A stretch of DNA of 64,000 nt from Edaphobacter lichenicola (GCF_025264645.1 NZ_CP073696.1:5580001-5644000), one strand, 5' to 3'. Numbered from the stretch's first letter, positions 33,476-43,489 are shown. The notes: generated from the sequence alone by a model not told the origin. Numbers and translations: made by a program.

Positions 33476-34540
33476 TCAGTCGATGGAGATCTTACGAAGC
33501 AGCTTGAAGTCTGAGAGCATCTTCCCGGTCCCAAGCACCACCGACGCCAGCGGATCATCCGCAATCGAGACCGGCAGGCCCGTCTCCTCGCGAATCCGCT
33601 TGTCGAGATTCTTGATCAGCGCCCCGCCGCCGGTCAGCACGATGCCGCGGTCGGAGATGTCAGCCGAAAGCTCCGGCGGAGTTCGCTCGAGCGCAACGCG
33701 AATCGCATTGATGATGGTCGCAATGCACTCCGAGAGCGCTTCGCGAATCTCGGAGTCTTCAATGGTGATGGTCTTCGGCACGCCCTCGATCAGGTTACGT
33801 CCCTTGACCTCCATCGAAATCGGCTTGTCCAGGGGATACGCAGAGCCAAGCACGATCTTGATCTGCTCCGCGGTCCGCTCGCCGATCAGGAGGTTGTACT
33901 TGCGCTTCAGGTACGTCATCACGGCCTCGTCCATCTGGTTCCCGGCCACTCGCACCGAACGCGAGTAGACGATGCCGGCAAGCGAGATCACCGCAATATC
34001 GGTCGTTCCACCGCCGATATCGACAACCATGTTTCCTCCTGGCTCGGTGATCGGCAAACCCGCGCCAATCGCGGCAACCATCGCCTGTTCGACCAGGTGA
34101 ACCTCAGACGCCTTGGCCCGGTAAGCCGAGTCCATAACCGCGCGCTTCTCCACCTGAGTAATCTCGGAGGGAACGCCGATCACAATTCGTGGATGAACCA
34201 TCATCTTCCGGTTATGCGCCTTCTGGATGAAGTAGTTCAGCATCTTCTCCGTGTGCCGGAAGTCGGCGATCACGCCGTCCTTCATCGGTTTGATGGCGAC
34301 AATGTTGCCCGGCGTGCGGCCAAGCATCTCCTTGGCCTCCTTGCCCACGGCCTCCACCTCGTTGGTGATCTTGTTCACCGCGATGATCGATGGCTCGTTG
34401 ACGATGATGCCCTTGCCGTGCGCGAAGACGAGCGTATTCGCCGTACCCAGGTCAATGGCCAGGTCGCTGGAGAAAAGGCTGAAGAGAGACCGCATGTTGT
34501 GAATGCGGGAGTAACGCATCTGAAAGCTGTTCGAAGACAT
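33476..34540 (-). CDS. mreB: rod shape-determining protein MreB
   Basis: Actin-like ATPase that forms membrane-bound filaments guiding lateral wall synthesis. About 354 aa from ATG 34540. MreB motifs: the N-terminal SLFSSDLAIDLGTANTLVF (phosphate 1), PSIIAVN, VIGVPSEIT, the phosphate 2 loop VVDIGGGTTDIAVI, and GIVLTGGGALIKNLD (adenosine). Starts at 34594 and 34495 are also possible; the last would begin right at the conserved MRSLFSLFSSD. It is about 10 kb from mreC-mreD-mrdA-rodA and on the other strand, so the elongasome operon is split here. Confidence 0.96.
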   Translation of the reverse strand: MSSNSFQMRYSRIHNMRSLFSLFSSDLAIDLGTANTLVFAHGKGIIVNEPSIIAVNKITNEVEAVGKEAKEMLGRTPGNIVAIKPMKDGVIADFRHTEKMLNYFIQKAHNRKMMVHPRIVIGVPSEITQVEKRAVMDSAYRAKASEVHLVEQAMVAAIGAGLPITEPGGNMVVDIGGGTTDIAVISLAGIVYSRSVRVAGNQMDEAVMTYLKRKYNLLIGERTAEQIKIVLGSAYPLDKPISMEVKGRNLIEGVPKTITIEDSEIREALSECIATIINAIRVALERTPPELSADISDRGIVLTGGGALIKNLDKRIREETGLPVSIADDPLASVVLGTGKMLSDFKLLRKISID

Positions 34541-34614
34541 AGATGTTGGATCGTTTCCTGAAAAGAGACTCACATTAGTGTATCGCTTTAGCAAGTGCTA
34601 TTTCAGGCCATCAT

Positions 34615-35964
34615 CTAACCAGTAAGCATGTCCCTTTCGTTGTAGTCCCATTCCGGCGCGCACAGCACGCGACAGCAGAACAGGACCGAAGGATAGATCA
34701 GGACGCTGACATGCCGCGTATAAGCAAACCCCGCCAGATAGGGAAGCGTACAAGCGACGACCAGTGCAAGATACGTCCCCGCCGCCACACGTAACGACCG
34801 GTCTCCGCCGCTCCCGCGACGAAACACCAGGTAAAGCGCAGTTCCAATCGCAGTCCAGAACACCAGCCGAAAGGTCACCATGCCCGCATCCTCAATCACT
34901 CTTCGAATGCCGTGGCTTGCAGTAGACCCATACTTCTCCACGGAAAAAAAGAGGATCTTTCCTTTACGCAGATCGCCCTCGAAGGTCTCTCGCGGATGAC
35001 TGATCAAATACTCCACCGCCGCTCGCCGATGATAGTCGTTGAAGCTCCACTCGTCGCTGAAGTAGAGACCTCGATTCAGCTCAAAGTCGTACCAGTCCAG
35101 CGAATCGCCATGCCGCGGCGGATAGTTCCGCAGAAACCCGGCATTGTTGCCCTTATGCAGATTGATCCCATCGAGACTCGTGCCCACACTGTACCGGCCG
35201 CTCGCATGGTGCTGATGCATCGCCCATCCAATCGGCGCTGCAGCCACCAAAAGCCCTACCGCCCACCGAAGTCTCACCCGTCGCTCCATCACAAGGAAGG
35301 CCGCCAGCAGCACGATGACCGCCAATAACATCCCGCTCTTCGAGAGGTAGAGCCCAACCAAAGCAGCCGCAAACAAAACAGCACGACCCCAACCTCGCCG
35401 CGAATCTAACTCTCGTCTATCAAAAAATACGATCGCCACCGCTAGCGCGAGAAAGCTGTACGAACTTCCCTCATCGACCAGCAGATTGCTCACATCAGCA
35501 AGAAATGCCGTGATGCCAAATGGGGCCAGAAGAAGCAATACAATCAGAATTCTGCGCCCCTTGGAGCGTGGTAGAAAACACCACACAAGATAGATCGTGA
35601 ACTCGACCGGCATCAGCAGCAAGACGGTTTTGAAGCACGCCACCCAAAGATAGTGGTCACCGAGTAACCGTACGCCAACCGCGACTATCACCGCGGTTAT
35701 TGGCATTCGCGCCGCATGAAAGCAGATCGGATTGCCGCGCGTGCCCATCTCCTCCGTGCACGCGGTGATCCCTCCACCGGTGAGAAGACTTCGGGCAGTG
35801 GGCCCGACCATGTTCGTCATGGAAAAAAGCGAACGGTCCGCCTTCGTATGATCGAGTACCCATACTGCAGCAAGTGACATAAGCGCGGGAGCGATCCACA
35901 GCAACCATAGCAAGCGAGTATCTCGCGCGGTCGTCTCCGGTCTGGCTAAGGCAATCTGTGGCAT
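34615..35964 (-). CDS. hypothetical polytopic membrane protein, possibly GT-C glycosyltransferase-like
   Basis: 449 aa with about ten hydrophobic segments. Loops carry GNPICFHAARMP early on and, after helix eight, a long extracytoplasmic part with SLDWYDFELNRGLYFSDEW and HPRETFEGDLRKGKILFF. The N-terminal topology and 'HPRETFE' type loop recall GT39/GT83-like membrane glycosyltransferases or O-antigen-processing proteins, but the usual DE/ED motif in the first loop is not clear. Function not assigned. It is 21 nt upstream of the window part preceding mreB and runs in the same direction. Confidence 0.7.
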   Translation of the reverse strand: MPQIALARPETTARDTRLLWLLWIAPALMSLAAVWVLDHTKADRSLFSMTNMVGPTARSLLTGGGITACTEEMGTRGNPICFHAARMPITAVIVAVGVRLLGDHYLWVACFKTVLLLMPVEFTIYLVWCFLPRSKGRRILIVLLLLAPFGITAFLADVSNLLVDEGSSYSFLALAVAIVFFDRRELDSRRGWGRAVLFAAALVGLYLSKSGMLLAVIVLLAAFLVMERRVRLRWAVGLLVAAAPIGWAMHQHHASGRYSVGTSLDGINLHKGNNAGFLRNYPPRHGDSLDWYDFELNRGLYFSDEWSFNDYHRRAAVEYLISHPRETFEGDLRKGKILFFSVEKYGSTASHGIRRVIEDAGMVTFRLVFWTAIGTALYLVFRRGSGGDRSLRVAAGTYLALVVACTLPYLAGFAYTRHVSVLIYPSVLFCCRVLCAPEWDYNERDMLTG

Positions 35965-36134
35965 CTGCTCAAATCTAATTCAAGACTGGCGCGCCACACT
36001 GTAGTGTTTTTTCCATGTCTGTTCACATCGTCGCTTACTACTGTTCCTTGAGGGGAAGTACTTCATAAAGTCCAATGACGTCCTTCGCCCCGCAAATGGA
36101 TACAATCAGAATGAGCTTTGCTGGGAGAGACGGA

Positions 36135-37247
36135 ATGATTATTGGTGTGCCGAAGGAAGTGAAGGATCACGAGAGCCGCGTGGGCGTAACCCCAGCTGGA
36201 GTGAAGGCCCTGGTCGAAGCGGGGCACAAGGTTCTCGTCGAACACAATGCTGGCGCGCTTTCAGCTATGCCCGACGACGAGTATCAGACCGCTGGCGCCG
36301 AGATTGTCGGTTCAGCTCACGACGTCTGGCGGTTGGCCGAGATGGTCGTCAAGGTCAAAGAGCCGATCGAGAAAGAGTACAAGCACTTCCGCGAAGGCCT
36401 GGTTCTTTTCACGTATCTCCACCTCGCGCCCCTCACTGAACTCACGGACGCGCTGCTCACTTCGAAGGTCACCGGCATCGCATACGAGACCGTCCGAGAC
36501 CGTGCTAATACCCTCCCGCTTCTTACCCCAATGAGCGAAGTAGCTGGCCGAATGAGCGTCCAGGTTGGAGCAGCCTACCTAGAGAAAGAACACGGAGGCC
36601 GTGGAGTTCTGCTGGGAGGCGTTCCAGGCGTTGCCCCAGGCAATGTCTGCATTATCGGCGGCGGTATAGTCGGCACCAACGCTGCCAAGATCGCCCTCGG
36701 CATGGGCGCAAAGGTTACGTTGATCGACCTTAACCTGAACCGCCTCCGCGAACTTGACGACATCTTCGGCGGCCGCCTCCACACCGTCGCCTCAAACAGT
36801 TACAACATCGAACATGCCGTCCGTGAGGCCGACCTGGTCATCGGCGGGGTTCTCATCCCCGGTGCGGCTGCTCCGAAGATTGTCACTAAGGCTATGGTGG
36901 AGAAGATGAAAAAGGGAGCCGTGATCGTCGATGTTGCCATCGACCAGGGTGGCTGTATTGAAACAGCGCATCCCACCACCCACTCGAATCCCTCTTACGA
37001 GGTCAACGGTGTAGTCCACTACTGCGTCACCAATATGCCCGCAGCAGTGCCGAATACTTCAACTCTTGCCCTCACGAACGCAACCTTTCCGTATGTGCTG
37101 AAGTTGGCGCGCCTAGGAGCCAACGCGGCAATCAGTGAAGACAAGGGAATCGCTGAAGGTGTCAACACGTTCAACGGCGTTCTGACTTACGGAGCTGTGG
37201 CTGCTGCGCAAAAACGCGATTGGCAGGCTGTAGCAAAGCTCGTTTAG
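36135..37247 (+). CDS. ald: alanine dehydrogenase
   Basis: Ald interconverts L-alanine and pyruvate with NAD. 370 aa from ATG 36135, preceded by GGGAGAG, the family's exact length. MIIGVPKEVKDHESRVGVTPAGV at the N-terminus (split here: the opening 11 residues and the rest) carries the pyruvate-binding Arg; K and H of VKEPIEKEY and YLHLAPL are catalytic; the NAD fold is IIGGGIVGTNAAKIALGMGA. The closing NTSTLALTNATFPYVLKLA is also conserved. Starts upstream add residues not found in the family. Monocistronic in appearance; ntrY follows after 76 nt with its own -10. Confidence 0.96.
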   Translation: MIIGVPKEVKDHESRVGVTPAGVKALVEAGHKVLVEHNAGALSAMPDDEYQTAGAEIVGSAHDVWRLAEMVVKVKEPIEKEYKHFREGLVLFTYLHLAPLTELTDALLTSKVTGIAYETVRDRANTLPLLTPMSEVAGRMSVQVGAAYLEKEHGGRGVLLGGVPGVAPGNVCIIGGGIVGTNAAKIALGMGAKVTLIDLNLNRLRELDDIFGGRLHTVASNSYNIEHAVREADLVIGGVLIPGAAAPKIVTKAMVEKMKKGAVIVDVAIDQGGCIETAHPTTHSNPSYEVNGVVHYCVTNMPAAVPNTSTLALTNATFPYVLKLARLGANAAISEDKGIAEGVNTFNGVLTYGAVAAAQKRDWQAVAKLV

Positions 37248-37294
37248 CTTCGCGATAGGTGGGGATTGAGTGAAGCATAGAGCTTCGAGCCGCT

Positions 37295-37300
37295 TATAAT
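37295..37300 (+). promoter_or_regulatory. possible -10 box for ntrYX
   Basis: TATAAT, a full consensus -10, 24 nt before the ntrY start. I could not find a convincing -35 at 16-18 nt; TTGAGT at 37266 is too far. It would allow ntrYX expression apart from ald. Confidence 0.4.
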
Positions 37301-37323
37301 CGGTGGACTGAGGAGGGCGCGGC

Positions 37324-39930
37324 ATGGGCACAACTGTCAACCGGCGAAAGATCTGGATCGTTGCCCTCGGCACATGCCTGCTTGTCCTCTTTGCCGTTCT
37401 CGCCACCCTCAACGCCTTCAATACACAACTTCCCAAGCCTGCTACGACCCAACAGATCGTCGTCTTTACCGGTCTGTCAATCGTGGCTTTTCTTCTGTTT
37501 GTCGCTGTACTGGTTCTGCTCGTTCGCAATGTGCTCAAGCTTTACGCCGATCAGCGCAGCCGCGTCATGGGCACACGTCTACGCACCCGCATGCTATGGG
37601 GTGCGGTCCTGGTGAGCCTCGTCCCCATAGCGTCGATGTTCGCATTCAGCTACCAGTTGATGAACCGTTCCGTCGATCGCTGGTTTTCGCAACCTGCTAC
37701 AGAAGTGCGTGATGACAGCAACAATATGGCTCTTGAACTAGCCCGTTACACCAGCGCCAATGCCCGCGCAGAAGCAGACTCCATCGCCTCAGGACTGCCC
37801 GACCCGTCTATCCACACTTCTGCGGACAAAAACCCGGCTACGCATCCCAAGTCCACTTCAGCACAAGGTCGAGTTCGAGGTTCAATCCACACCTCGATGC
37901 GGAATTCCTCATCCCATTCCAATTTCTTCTCTTCTCATCAGGACCGCGAGACGATCTACCAGGTTCTCCGCCAACACGAAATCACTCTTCAGAACGGCTT
38001 TGCCATCGTCTATCGTGAAGGCCGCGTGATCGCTTCCTTCCACATGCCACAACGTGCGGGAGCGACTGCAGAAGTCAAGACGTGGCTTCCGGATCAAGTG
38101 GCAGAAGAAGATGCTGCTGACGTCAGCGCTCGCGCTCCTACTGATCCTACCGACGTCGCGATCCTTTCGGCTGCTCAAAGGAATGACCAGTCTGTCTTTT
38201 CTCTCGGTTCTACCGACTATGCTCTTGGGGCAACGACAATCAAACAGGGCAATACTGTAGTGGTGGGCCTTCCGATGCCCTTTGGCATGGCAGCTACCAT
38301 GAGCCGCCTACGCAAACGTGCCGATGCCTATTGGGTCCTCTACAGCGAACGCCGTCAAATCAGAGATCTCTATATGCTCCTGCTTCTGATGATGACCAGT
38401 CTCGCTCTTTTTGCCTCCTGCTGGCTCGCATTGCACCTCTCGAAGCAGGTAACAAAGCCGGTCGAAGCCCTTGCCGACGCCATGGAGGCCATCGCCTCCG
38501 GAGACTATGCTCACCGCGTACAGGAGAGCGCAACCGAAGAACTCGGGGAACTTGTGCGGAGTTTTAACCACATGGCGGCCGACCTCGAAGGTAGCCGAAG
38601 AGCCGTCGAAGATTCAACAGTGCAACTTAGCGCAGCCAACACCGCTCTCGAAGCGCGCCGCGGCGAGCTTGAGACCATGCTTGAAACCATTCCCAATGGC
38701 GTCGCCACCCTCGACGCTGACCGCCGTATCGTCCTCGCAAACCGGGCTCTTAGCGAGATGATGGACCCCGGTGGCCAGAGCCCCTTCTACGGTCGGGTTA
38801 TGGAGGAGGTATTCCCTGTGGAGGTCTCCGAGGTTCTGGACCGACTCATCAAGCGCAGTCACCGCATGGGCTCTGCCTCCAGCGAAATTGAAATAACAGG
38901 CACCCCGAACGTTAATGAGAGATTTGGCGGTTCGATGCACCTCCTTGCTACGGTCGCTTTGCTCGAGATGCCTGCTGCCACAGAGCGCATGCGCCGCGAA
39001 CATCAGGGTTATGTCATCGTTCTTGAAAACGCTACCGAACTGCTCCGCGCGCAAAAACAATCTGCCTGGAAAGAAGTAGCCCGGCGCGTGGCCCACGAGA
39101 TCAAAAATCCCCTTACTCCCATCAGCCTCAGCGCTGAGCAAATACGTCGTCACATCGACCGACTCGCGAATACGATTGCGGATTCCGCCCTGCGCCGTCC
39201 AGTCGAGCCACCCTCCATTGCGGTCATCCGCCGCTGTTCCGAGGTCATAACCTCCTCGGTCGAAAGCATGCGCTCCCTTGTCGATCAGTTTGCCGCACTC
39301 GCTGAGTTTCCAACCGCGAGACCCAAGCCAGCCGATCTCAACACTATCGTCGAAAACTCTCTGGCACTCTTCGCTGGCCGCATGCAGACGATCCGAATCG
39401 TCCGCAAGATGTCCCCCGACCTTCCGCTTGTCATGGCTGATCCTGAGGCACTTAAACGCGCCTTGGGCAACCTCATCGACAATGCAGCCGAGGCCATGCA
39501 GCAAAGCCTCTACCGCGAACTCCGCATCGGAACCAGTCTCCTCGAAAATGGAATGGTAGAACTTACCATCGCCGATTCGGGCTCCGGGCTTACTGACGAG
39601 ATGCGCGAGCGACTCTTCCTGCCCTACTTCTCTACTAAACAGCGCGGCACAGGTCTCGGTCTTGCCATCGCCGCCAAGATCGTTCAGGAGCATCAGGGCA
39701 CTATTCGCGCAGAAAAAAATGAGCCAGCGGGTGCGAAGTTCATAGTAGAGCTTCGGCCTGCATCCTCGTTCGATAGTGATCCAGAGATTCTGGCGACTTT
39801 TACGGGCTTTGACATGTCGCAAAACGATCAGCGTCCCGAATTGACAGGTGTACCGAAGCAAGAAAGTGTCGCTCGCGGCAGCGCAGAAGAGGTTGATCTT
39901 GCCTCGACCCTCCCTCGAGGTCCCAAATGA
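37324..39930 (+). CDS. ntrY: NtrY-type sensor histidine kinase
   Basis: Membrane sensor kinase, 868 aa. Helices near residues 9-30, 42-66 and 90-110, then a large sensor region (~110-345) with an inserted Ser/His-rich stretch, a further helix at ~350-372, HAMP (373-425, PVEALADAMEAIASGDYAHRV), PAS (~455-560, ETIPNGVATLDADRRIVLANRA), HisKA with phospho-acceptor H591 in VARRVAHEIKNPLTP, and HATPase (NLIDNAAEAM N-box; DSGSGL G1; GTGLGLAI G2). The layout is NtrY. The stop overlaps the regulator start by 4 nt, so kinase and regulator are coupled. NtrY usually responds to nitrogen or redox state; the signal is not known here. Confidence 0.93.
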   Translation: MGTTVNRRKIWIVALGTCLLVLFAVLATLNAFNTQLPKPATTQQIVVFTGLSIVAFLLFVAVLVLLVRNVLKLYADQRSRVMGTRLRTRMLWGAVLVSLVPIASMFAFSYQLMNRSVDRWFSQPATEVRDDSNNMALELARYTSANARAEADSIASGLPDPSIHTSADKNPATHPKSTSAQGRVRGSIHTSMRNSSSHSNFFSSHQDRETIYQVLRQHEITLQNGFAIVYREGRVIASFHMPQRAGATAEVKTWLPDQVAEEDAADVSARAPTDPTDVAILSAAQRNDQSVFSLGSTDYALGATTIKQGNTVVVGLPMPFGMAATMSRLRKRADAYWVLYSERRQIRDLYMLLLLMMTSLALFASCWLALHLSKQVTKPVEALADAMEAIASGDYAHRVQESATEELGELVRSFNHMAADLEGSRRAVEDSTVQLSAANTALEARRGELETMLETIPNGVATLDADRRIVLANRALSEMMDPGGQSPFYGRVMEEVFPVEVSEVLDRLIKRSHRMGSASSEIEITGTPNVNERFGGSMHLLATVALLEMPAATERMRREHQGYVIVLENATELLRAQKQSAWKEVARRVAHEIKNPLTPISLSAEQIRRHIDRLANTIADSALRRPVEPPSIAVIRRCSEVITSSVESMRSLVDQFAALAEFPTARPKPADLNTIVENSLALFAGRMQTIRIVRKMSPDLPLVMADPEALKRALGNLIDNAAEAMQQSLYRELRIGTSLLENGMVELTIADSGSGLTDEMRERLFLPYFSTKQRGTGLGLAIAAKIVQEHQGTIRAEKNEPAGAKFIVELRPASSFDSDPEILATFTGFDMSQNDQRPELTGVPKQESVARGSAEEVDLASTLPRGPK

Positions 39931-41300
39931 ACCACGTGCTCATCGTTGACGACGAAGCTGAGATCCGTGAGTCGCTCGAGAGCATACTGCGCGAAGAGGA
40001 TTACCTTGTTACCACCGCGGCCACCGCAGGAGAGGCCTTAGAACTTCTTCGCGACGCAGCCTACGACGTCGTTTTGCTCGATATCTGGCTTCCAGACCGC
40101 GATGGGCTCGACGCCTTGACCGAGATCCGTCAGATGGAGTCGGCAAACGTTCCTGAGGTTGTGATTATCAGTGGTCACGGCACCATCGAAGCTGCTGTCC
40201 GCGCCACAAAGCTCGGCGCGTACGACTTCCTCGAGAAGCCTCTGTCCCTTGAGCGCACTCTTATCGTCCTTAAAAATGCAATGAAGGCACGCCAGATGCG
40301 CGAAGATAATCAGGAGTTCTCCCGCCAGCTTGCAAAAGGAACGGTGACTGGAAACTCCGTCCCCATGAAGGCCCTTCGACAGCAGATCAAGCTGATGGCC
40401 CCGACCAACGGTCGCGTCCTCATATATGGTGAGTCAGGCGCTGGAAAAGAGCTGGTAGGCCGCGCAATGCATGCGGAAAGTCTGCGCAAAGACCGGCCTT
40501 TTGTTGAACTGAACTGCGCTGCCATTCCCGAAGACTACATCGAAAGTGAACTCTTCGGTTATCGCCACGGTGCGGTTCCCGGTGGTCCCACGGAAAAACG
40601 TGGCACCTTCGAGCGTGCCGATGGTGGAACTCTCTTCCTCGACGAAGTGGGAGACATGAGTCTCAAGACACAGGCCAAGGTGCTCCGTGCGTTGGATGAA
40701 CAACGTTTCCTTCCCGTGGGCGCGTCGCATCCAGTCCACGTTGACGTTCGTGTCATCGCCGCGACTAACAAGGATCTTGAAGAAGAGATCGCGCGGGGTA
40801 ACTTCCGCGAGGATCTCTTCTACCGTCTGAATGTCATTCCGTTTTTTGTGCCTCCGCTGCGCGACCGCAAGGAGGACATTCCTCTTCTCGTCAAGGAATT
40901 CCTCCAGCAGTTCGGAGCCGAATACGGCCGTCCGCACGTAGAGATGACTGAAGACGCCCTGACTGCATTGAAACAGTATCACTGGCCCGGCAATGTCCGC
41001 GAACTGCGGAATCTTGTAGAGCGGGTTCTCATACTCAATCCCAAAACGCAGCGTATTGAGCGCAAGCACCTCCCTATGCTCGTCTATCGCGATTCGGGTC
41101 GTGATCCCGGTAGGGCAGCTGGTCGCGGCGATGAGTTCACAAGCTTATTGCAGGCACGCGAAGCCTACGAACGCGATTACATCCTCAAAAAATTAGACGA
41201 ATTCCACGGCAATGTCAGCCGCGCGGCCGAAGGCCTCGGCCTCGAACGCAGCCATCTATACCGGAAGATGAAAGCCCTTGGTGTCAGCGTTAAGGAGTGA
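39927..41300 (+). CDS. ntrX: NtrX-like response regulator with an altered sigma54-contact loop
   Basis: 457 aa. The receiver domain has phospho-acceptor D52 (VVLLDIWLPDRDG) and K104-type KPLSLERT; the AAA+ domain has Walker A GESGAGKE (168-175), Walker B GGTLFLDEVGDM, sensor II R in NVRELRNLVERVL, and a Fis-type helix-turn-helix at the C-terminus (NVSRAAEGLGLERSHLYRKM). The GAFTGA loop, needed by activators to touch sigma54, reads G215-A-V-P-G-G220 (YRHGAVPGG). It lacks the Phe-Thr pair, so normal sigma54 activation is doubtful and direct repression or sigma70 control is possible. Cognate kinase NtrY lies immediately upstream. Confidence 0.93.
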   Translation: MNHVLIVDDEAEIRESLESILREEDYLVTTAATAGEALELLRDAAYDVVLLDIWLPDRDGLDALTEIRQMESANVPEVVIISGHGTIEAAVRATKLGAYDFLEKPLSLERTLIVLKNAMKARQMREDNQEFSRQLAKGTVTGNSVPMKALRQQIKLMAPTNGRVLIYGESGAGKELVGRAMHAESLRKDRPFVELNCAAIPEDYIESELFGYRHGAVPGGPTEKRGTFERADGGTLFLDEVGDMSLKTQAKVLRALDEQRFLPVGASHPVHVDVRVIAATNKDLEEEIARGNFREDLFYRLNVIPFFVPPLRDRKEDIPLLVKEFLQQFGAEYGRPHVEMTEDALTALKQYHWPGNVRELRNLVERVLILNPKTQRIERKHLPMLVYRDSGRDPGRAAGRGDEFTSLLQAREAYERDYILKKLDEFHGNVSRAAEGLGLERSHLYRKMKALGVSVKE

Positions 41301-41339
41301 TCCTGGTGCATCTAGCAGGGGTTTAGCGAGACGTGATGT

Positions 41340-42350
41340 TCAGGGCCACGGCCACTGAAAAAGCCAGCGAAGGCGCCAACGATCCTGTTGATGCCAGATG
41401 ATAGCTGGCAGCAGAGTCGCGAACAGTGTGGGAAGCAGCAGCTGCAACCATAACTCGTGTGTATGGAAAATTCGAACGAGAACTTCGCGGGTCGCTCCCT
41501 GCGGAAAGTTGCTCAAAAGGAAGACTGCCAGCGAGGCACGTCCTACCCATGCCAGGCCGTCGCCAATTCGGTGTCTGTCGAGCAGTTTTGCCAGCAGAAA
41601 AAGTCCAGCTGTTCCAGTCAATCCGAGTTCGATATAAGTCCATCGGGTTGGAGGTCCATAGAGGTAGATCGCTGCAACCTGCAGGGCGGCCAGAGCAATA
41701 AATCCCAAAGCAGCCGTAGATTTCCGCATTCCTTCCATGCGATAAATCCGCGTCCCAACCCACATCCCAGCAGCCAAAAAACAAAAATCGCGCAACACCT
41801 GGTTTGTAAGAGGAGGTCCAAACGCTGGCGTCATTCCGACGAGTGCTGCACCCAAAAAGCGTAACCACGGGGGAACTCGTACCGTCAGAAGAGCGAGCAT
41901 TAAGCAGACGAACAACACAAAGAGAAACCAGCTCGCCTGCCCGTCTATCAGATTAAGAAGGAAATCATTCCAGCGAAACGGCGAAGCTGAGGACTTGAAT
42001 CGATCTATCAGTGGCCCGGTCGCGACGTTAATCAATGCAAACAGAATGTATGGATAAAGTATGGTTTTGAGTTTATCGATGGCAAAGCGCCGGTTGCTTC
42101 GCTTCGTGATGCTGCCCATCACAAAAAGCCCACCAATAAAGAAAAACGCCGGCATATGGAAGCTGTAGATAAAGGCGTCAGAGAAGAAAGCTTTCTGACT
42201 GTTCCACCATCCTCGATGCATCATTCCCTGCGCAGTATGGCCAAACGCTACCAGAATAATCGCGATGCCCTTAACGATATCGACGATTTGTGATCTTGCC
42301 CCACTTGTAATCGGCTCCAGAGTGTCTGGTCCTTGTCCTAGTTTGATCAT
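41340..42350 (-). CDS. acyltransferase family 3 membrane protein
   Basis: 336 aa, about ten helices. The family's first helix is IVDIVKGIAIILVAFGHTAQG, split here after 20 residues, with the conserved His; SFHMPAFFFIGGLFV and KLKTILYPYILFALIN follow. This subgroup resembles YcsN/fucose-4-O-acetylase-type proteins. It adds acyl groups to glycans or other surface molecules; acceptor unknown. ATG at 42350. Convergent with ntrX and 95 nt downstream of era in the same direction. Confidence 0.87.
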   Translation of the reverse strand: MIKLGQGPDTLEPITSGARSQIVDIVKGIAIILVAFGHTAQGMMHRGWWNSQKAFFSDAFIYSFHMPAFFFIGGLFVMGSITKRSNRRFAIDKLKTILYPYILFALINVATGPLIDRFKSSASPFRWNDFLLNLIDGQASWFLFVLFVCLMLALLTVRVPPWLRFLGAALVGMTPAFGPPLTNQVLRDFCFLAAGMWVGTRIYRMEGMRKSTAALGFIALAALQVAAIYLYGPPTRWTYIELGLTGTAGLFLLAKLLDRHRIGDGLAWVGRASLAVFLLSNFPQGATREVLVRIFHTHELWLQLLLPTLFATLLPAIIWHQQDRWRLRWLFQWPWP

Positions 42351-42445
42351 TCACTCCGCCAACCCGTCTGGACTGATTTTGAACATTCTATTGCAGGTAT
42401 TTCAGATCCAGCAAAGCAGGGATCGTCTCTTTCTCAAAGACAGCC

Positions 42446-43489
42446 CTACTCTTCTGACTGCTGCTTCGCCGCGATCTGCTCCAACTGCCGTCGCCAATCC
42501 AGATCCTCCACAAATCCGCGACTCGACCGCCACTCCTCCTGCACTTTTACAAATAACTCTAAAAATACTCGCGTCCCTAGCAGTCCCTCGATATCTTTTC
42601 GCGCCGCCGTTCCGATTCGCTTCAACATCTCACCCTGCTTGCCAATCAGAATGGCCTTCTGTCCTGTACGTTCACAGAAAATGGCAGCAGATATCTTCGT
42701 TACGGGCAGCTTGCCGTCCTTCATCTTTTTCGACGAGGCAGGTTCCTCGTATTTTTCGATCACGACCGCTGTCGCGTAAGGGACTTCCTCACCGGTCAGC
42801 ATTAAGATCTTCTCTCGAATCAATTCAGCCACCAGAAACCGTTCTGGCTGGTCGGTCAGTTGGTGCTTCGGAAAATATCTCTGCCCTTCCTTTAACTGTC
42901 CCACAACCTTTTCCAGCAGTAACTCCAGCCCCTCCTTCTTTCGAGCAGAAATTGGAATCACATCCGCGAATGAATGGAGAGCGGACCAATGCGCGATCAA
43001 CGGCAGCAGGTCCTTTTTCGGGATAGCGTCCATCTTGTTCAGAACTAAAATCACCGGGCACTCGAGTTTTTTGATCAGCGAAAGTGCGAAGTCATCCTCC
43101 GCCGCAGACATTCCCATCCGCCCCGTCGCCTTGGTTTTTTGCGCCTCGGTAGCTTTCGGAAGACGATGCGTCACATCGACAAGAAACAGCACAGCGTCAC
43201 GCGATTCCAACGCATCATGGACCTCCTGCATCATGCGTCGATCGAGCTGCGTATCCGGCTTGTGAATCCCCGGCGTGTCTACCAACACTACTTGTGCTGC
43301 GGGGTGTCCCATCTCACCCTTGGCCTTCTTTTTTAGTGGAACCTCAAGTACTCCATGGATGCGTGTCCGTGTCGTCTGTGGCTTATGTGTGACGATCGCG
43401 AGTTTTTGGCCCAGCAGGGCATTCAACAAGGTGGACTTGCCCGCATTCGGGCGACCGATGATTGAGACGAAACCAGAGCGAAAGGACAT
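42446..43489 (-). CDS. era: GTPase Era
   Basis: Era binds the 16S rRNA 3' end and aids 30S assembly. 347 aa, longer than the usual ~300. G1 is GRPNAGKST (13-21), G2 KPQTTRTRIHGV, G3 DTPGIHKP, G4 NKMD, and the C-terminal KH domain includes ILIGKQGEMLKRIGTAARKDIE. Extra segments account for the length: KKKAKGEMGHPAAQ after G2, ATGRMGMSAAEDD before G4, and EEPASSKKMKDGKLP before the KH domain. ATG at 43489, divergent from the esterase gene (58 nt between starts). Confidence 0.96.
   Translation of the reverse strand: MSFRSGFVSIIGRPNAGKSTLLNALLGQKLAIVTHKPQTTRTRIHGVLEVPLKKKAKGEMGHPAAQVVLVDTPGIHKPDTQLDRRMMQEVHDALESRDAVLFLVDVTHRLPKATEAQKTKATGRMGMSAAEDDFALSLIKKLECPVILVLNKMDAIPKKDLLPLIAHWSALHSFADVIPISARKKEGLELLLEKVVGQLKEGQRYFPKHQLTDQPERFLVAELIREKILMLTGEEVPYATAVVIEKYEEPASSKKMKDGKLPVTKISAAIFCERTGQKAILIGKQGEMLKRIGTAARKDIEGLLGTRVFLELFVKVQEEWRSSRGFVEDLDWRRQLEQIAAKQQSEE

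Noticed and set aside
38614..39861. 415-aa minus-strand frame opposite ntrY
   Set aside because: Fully overlaps the kinase core of ntrY and has no recognisable domain.
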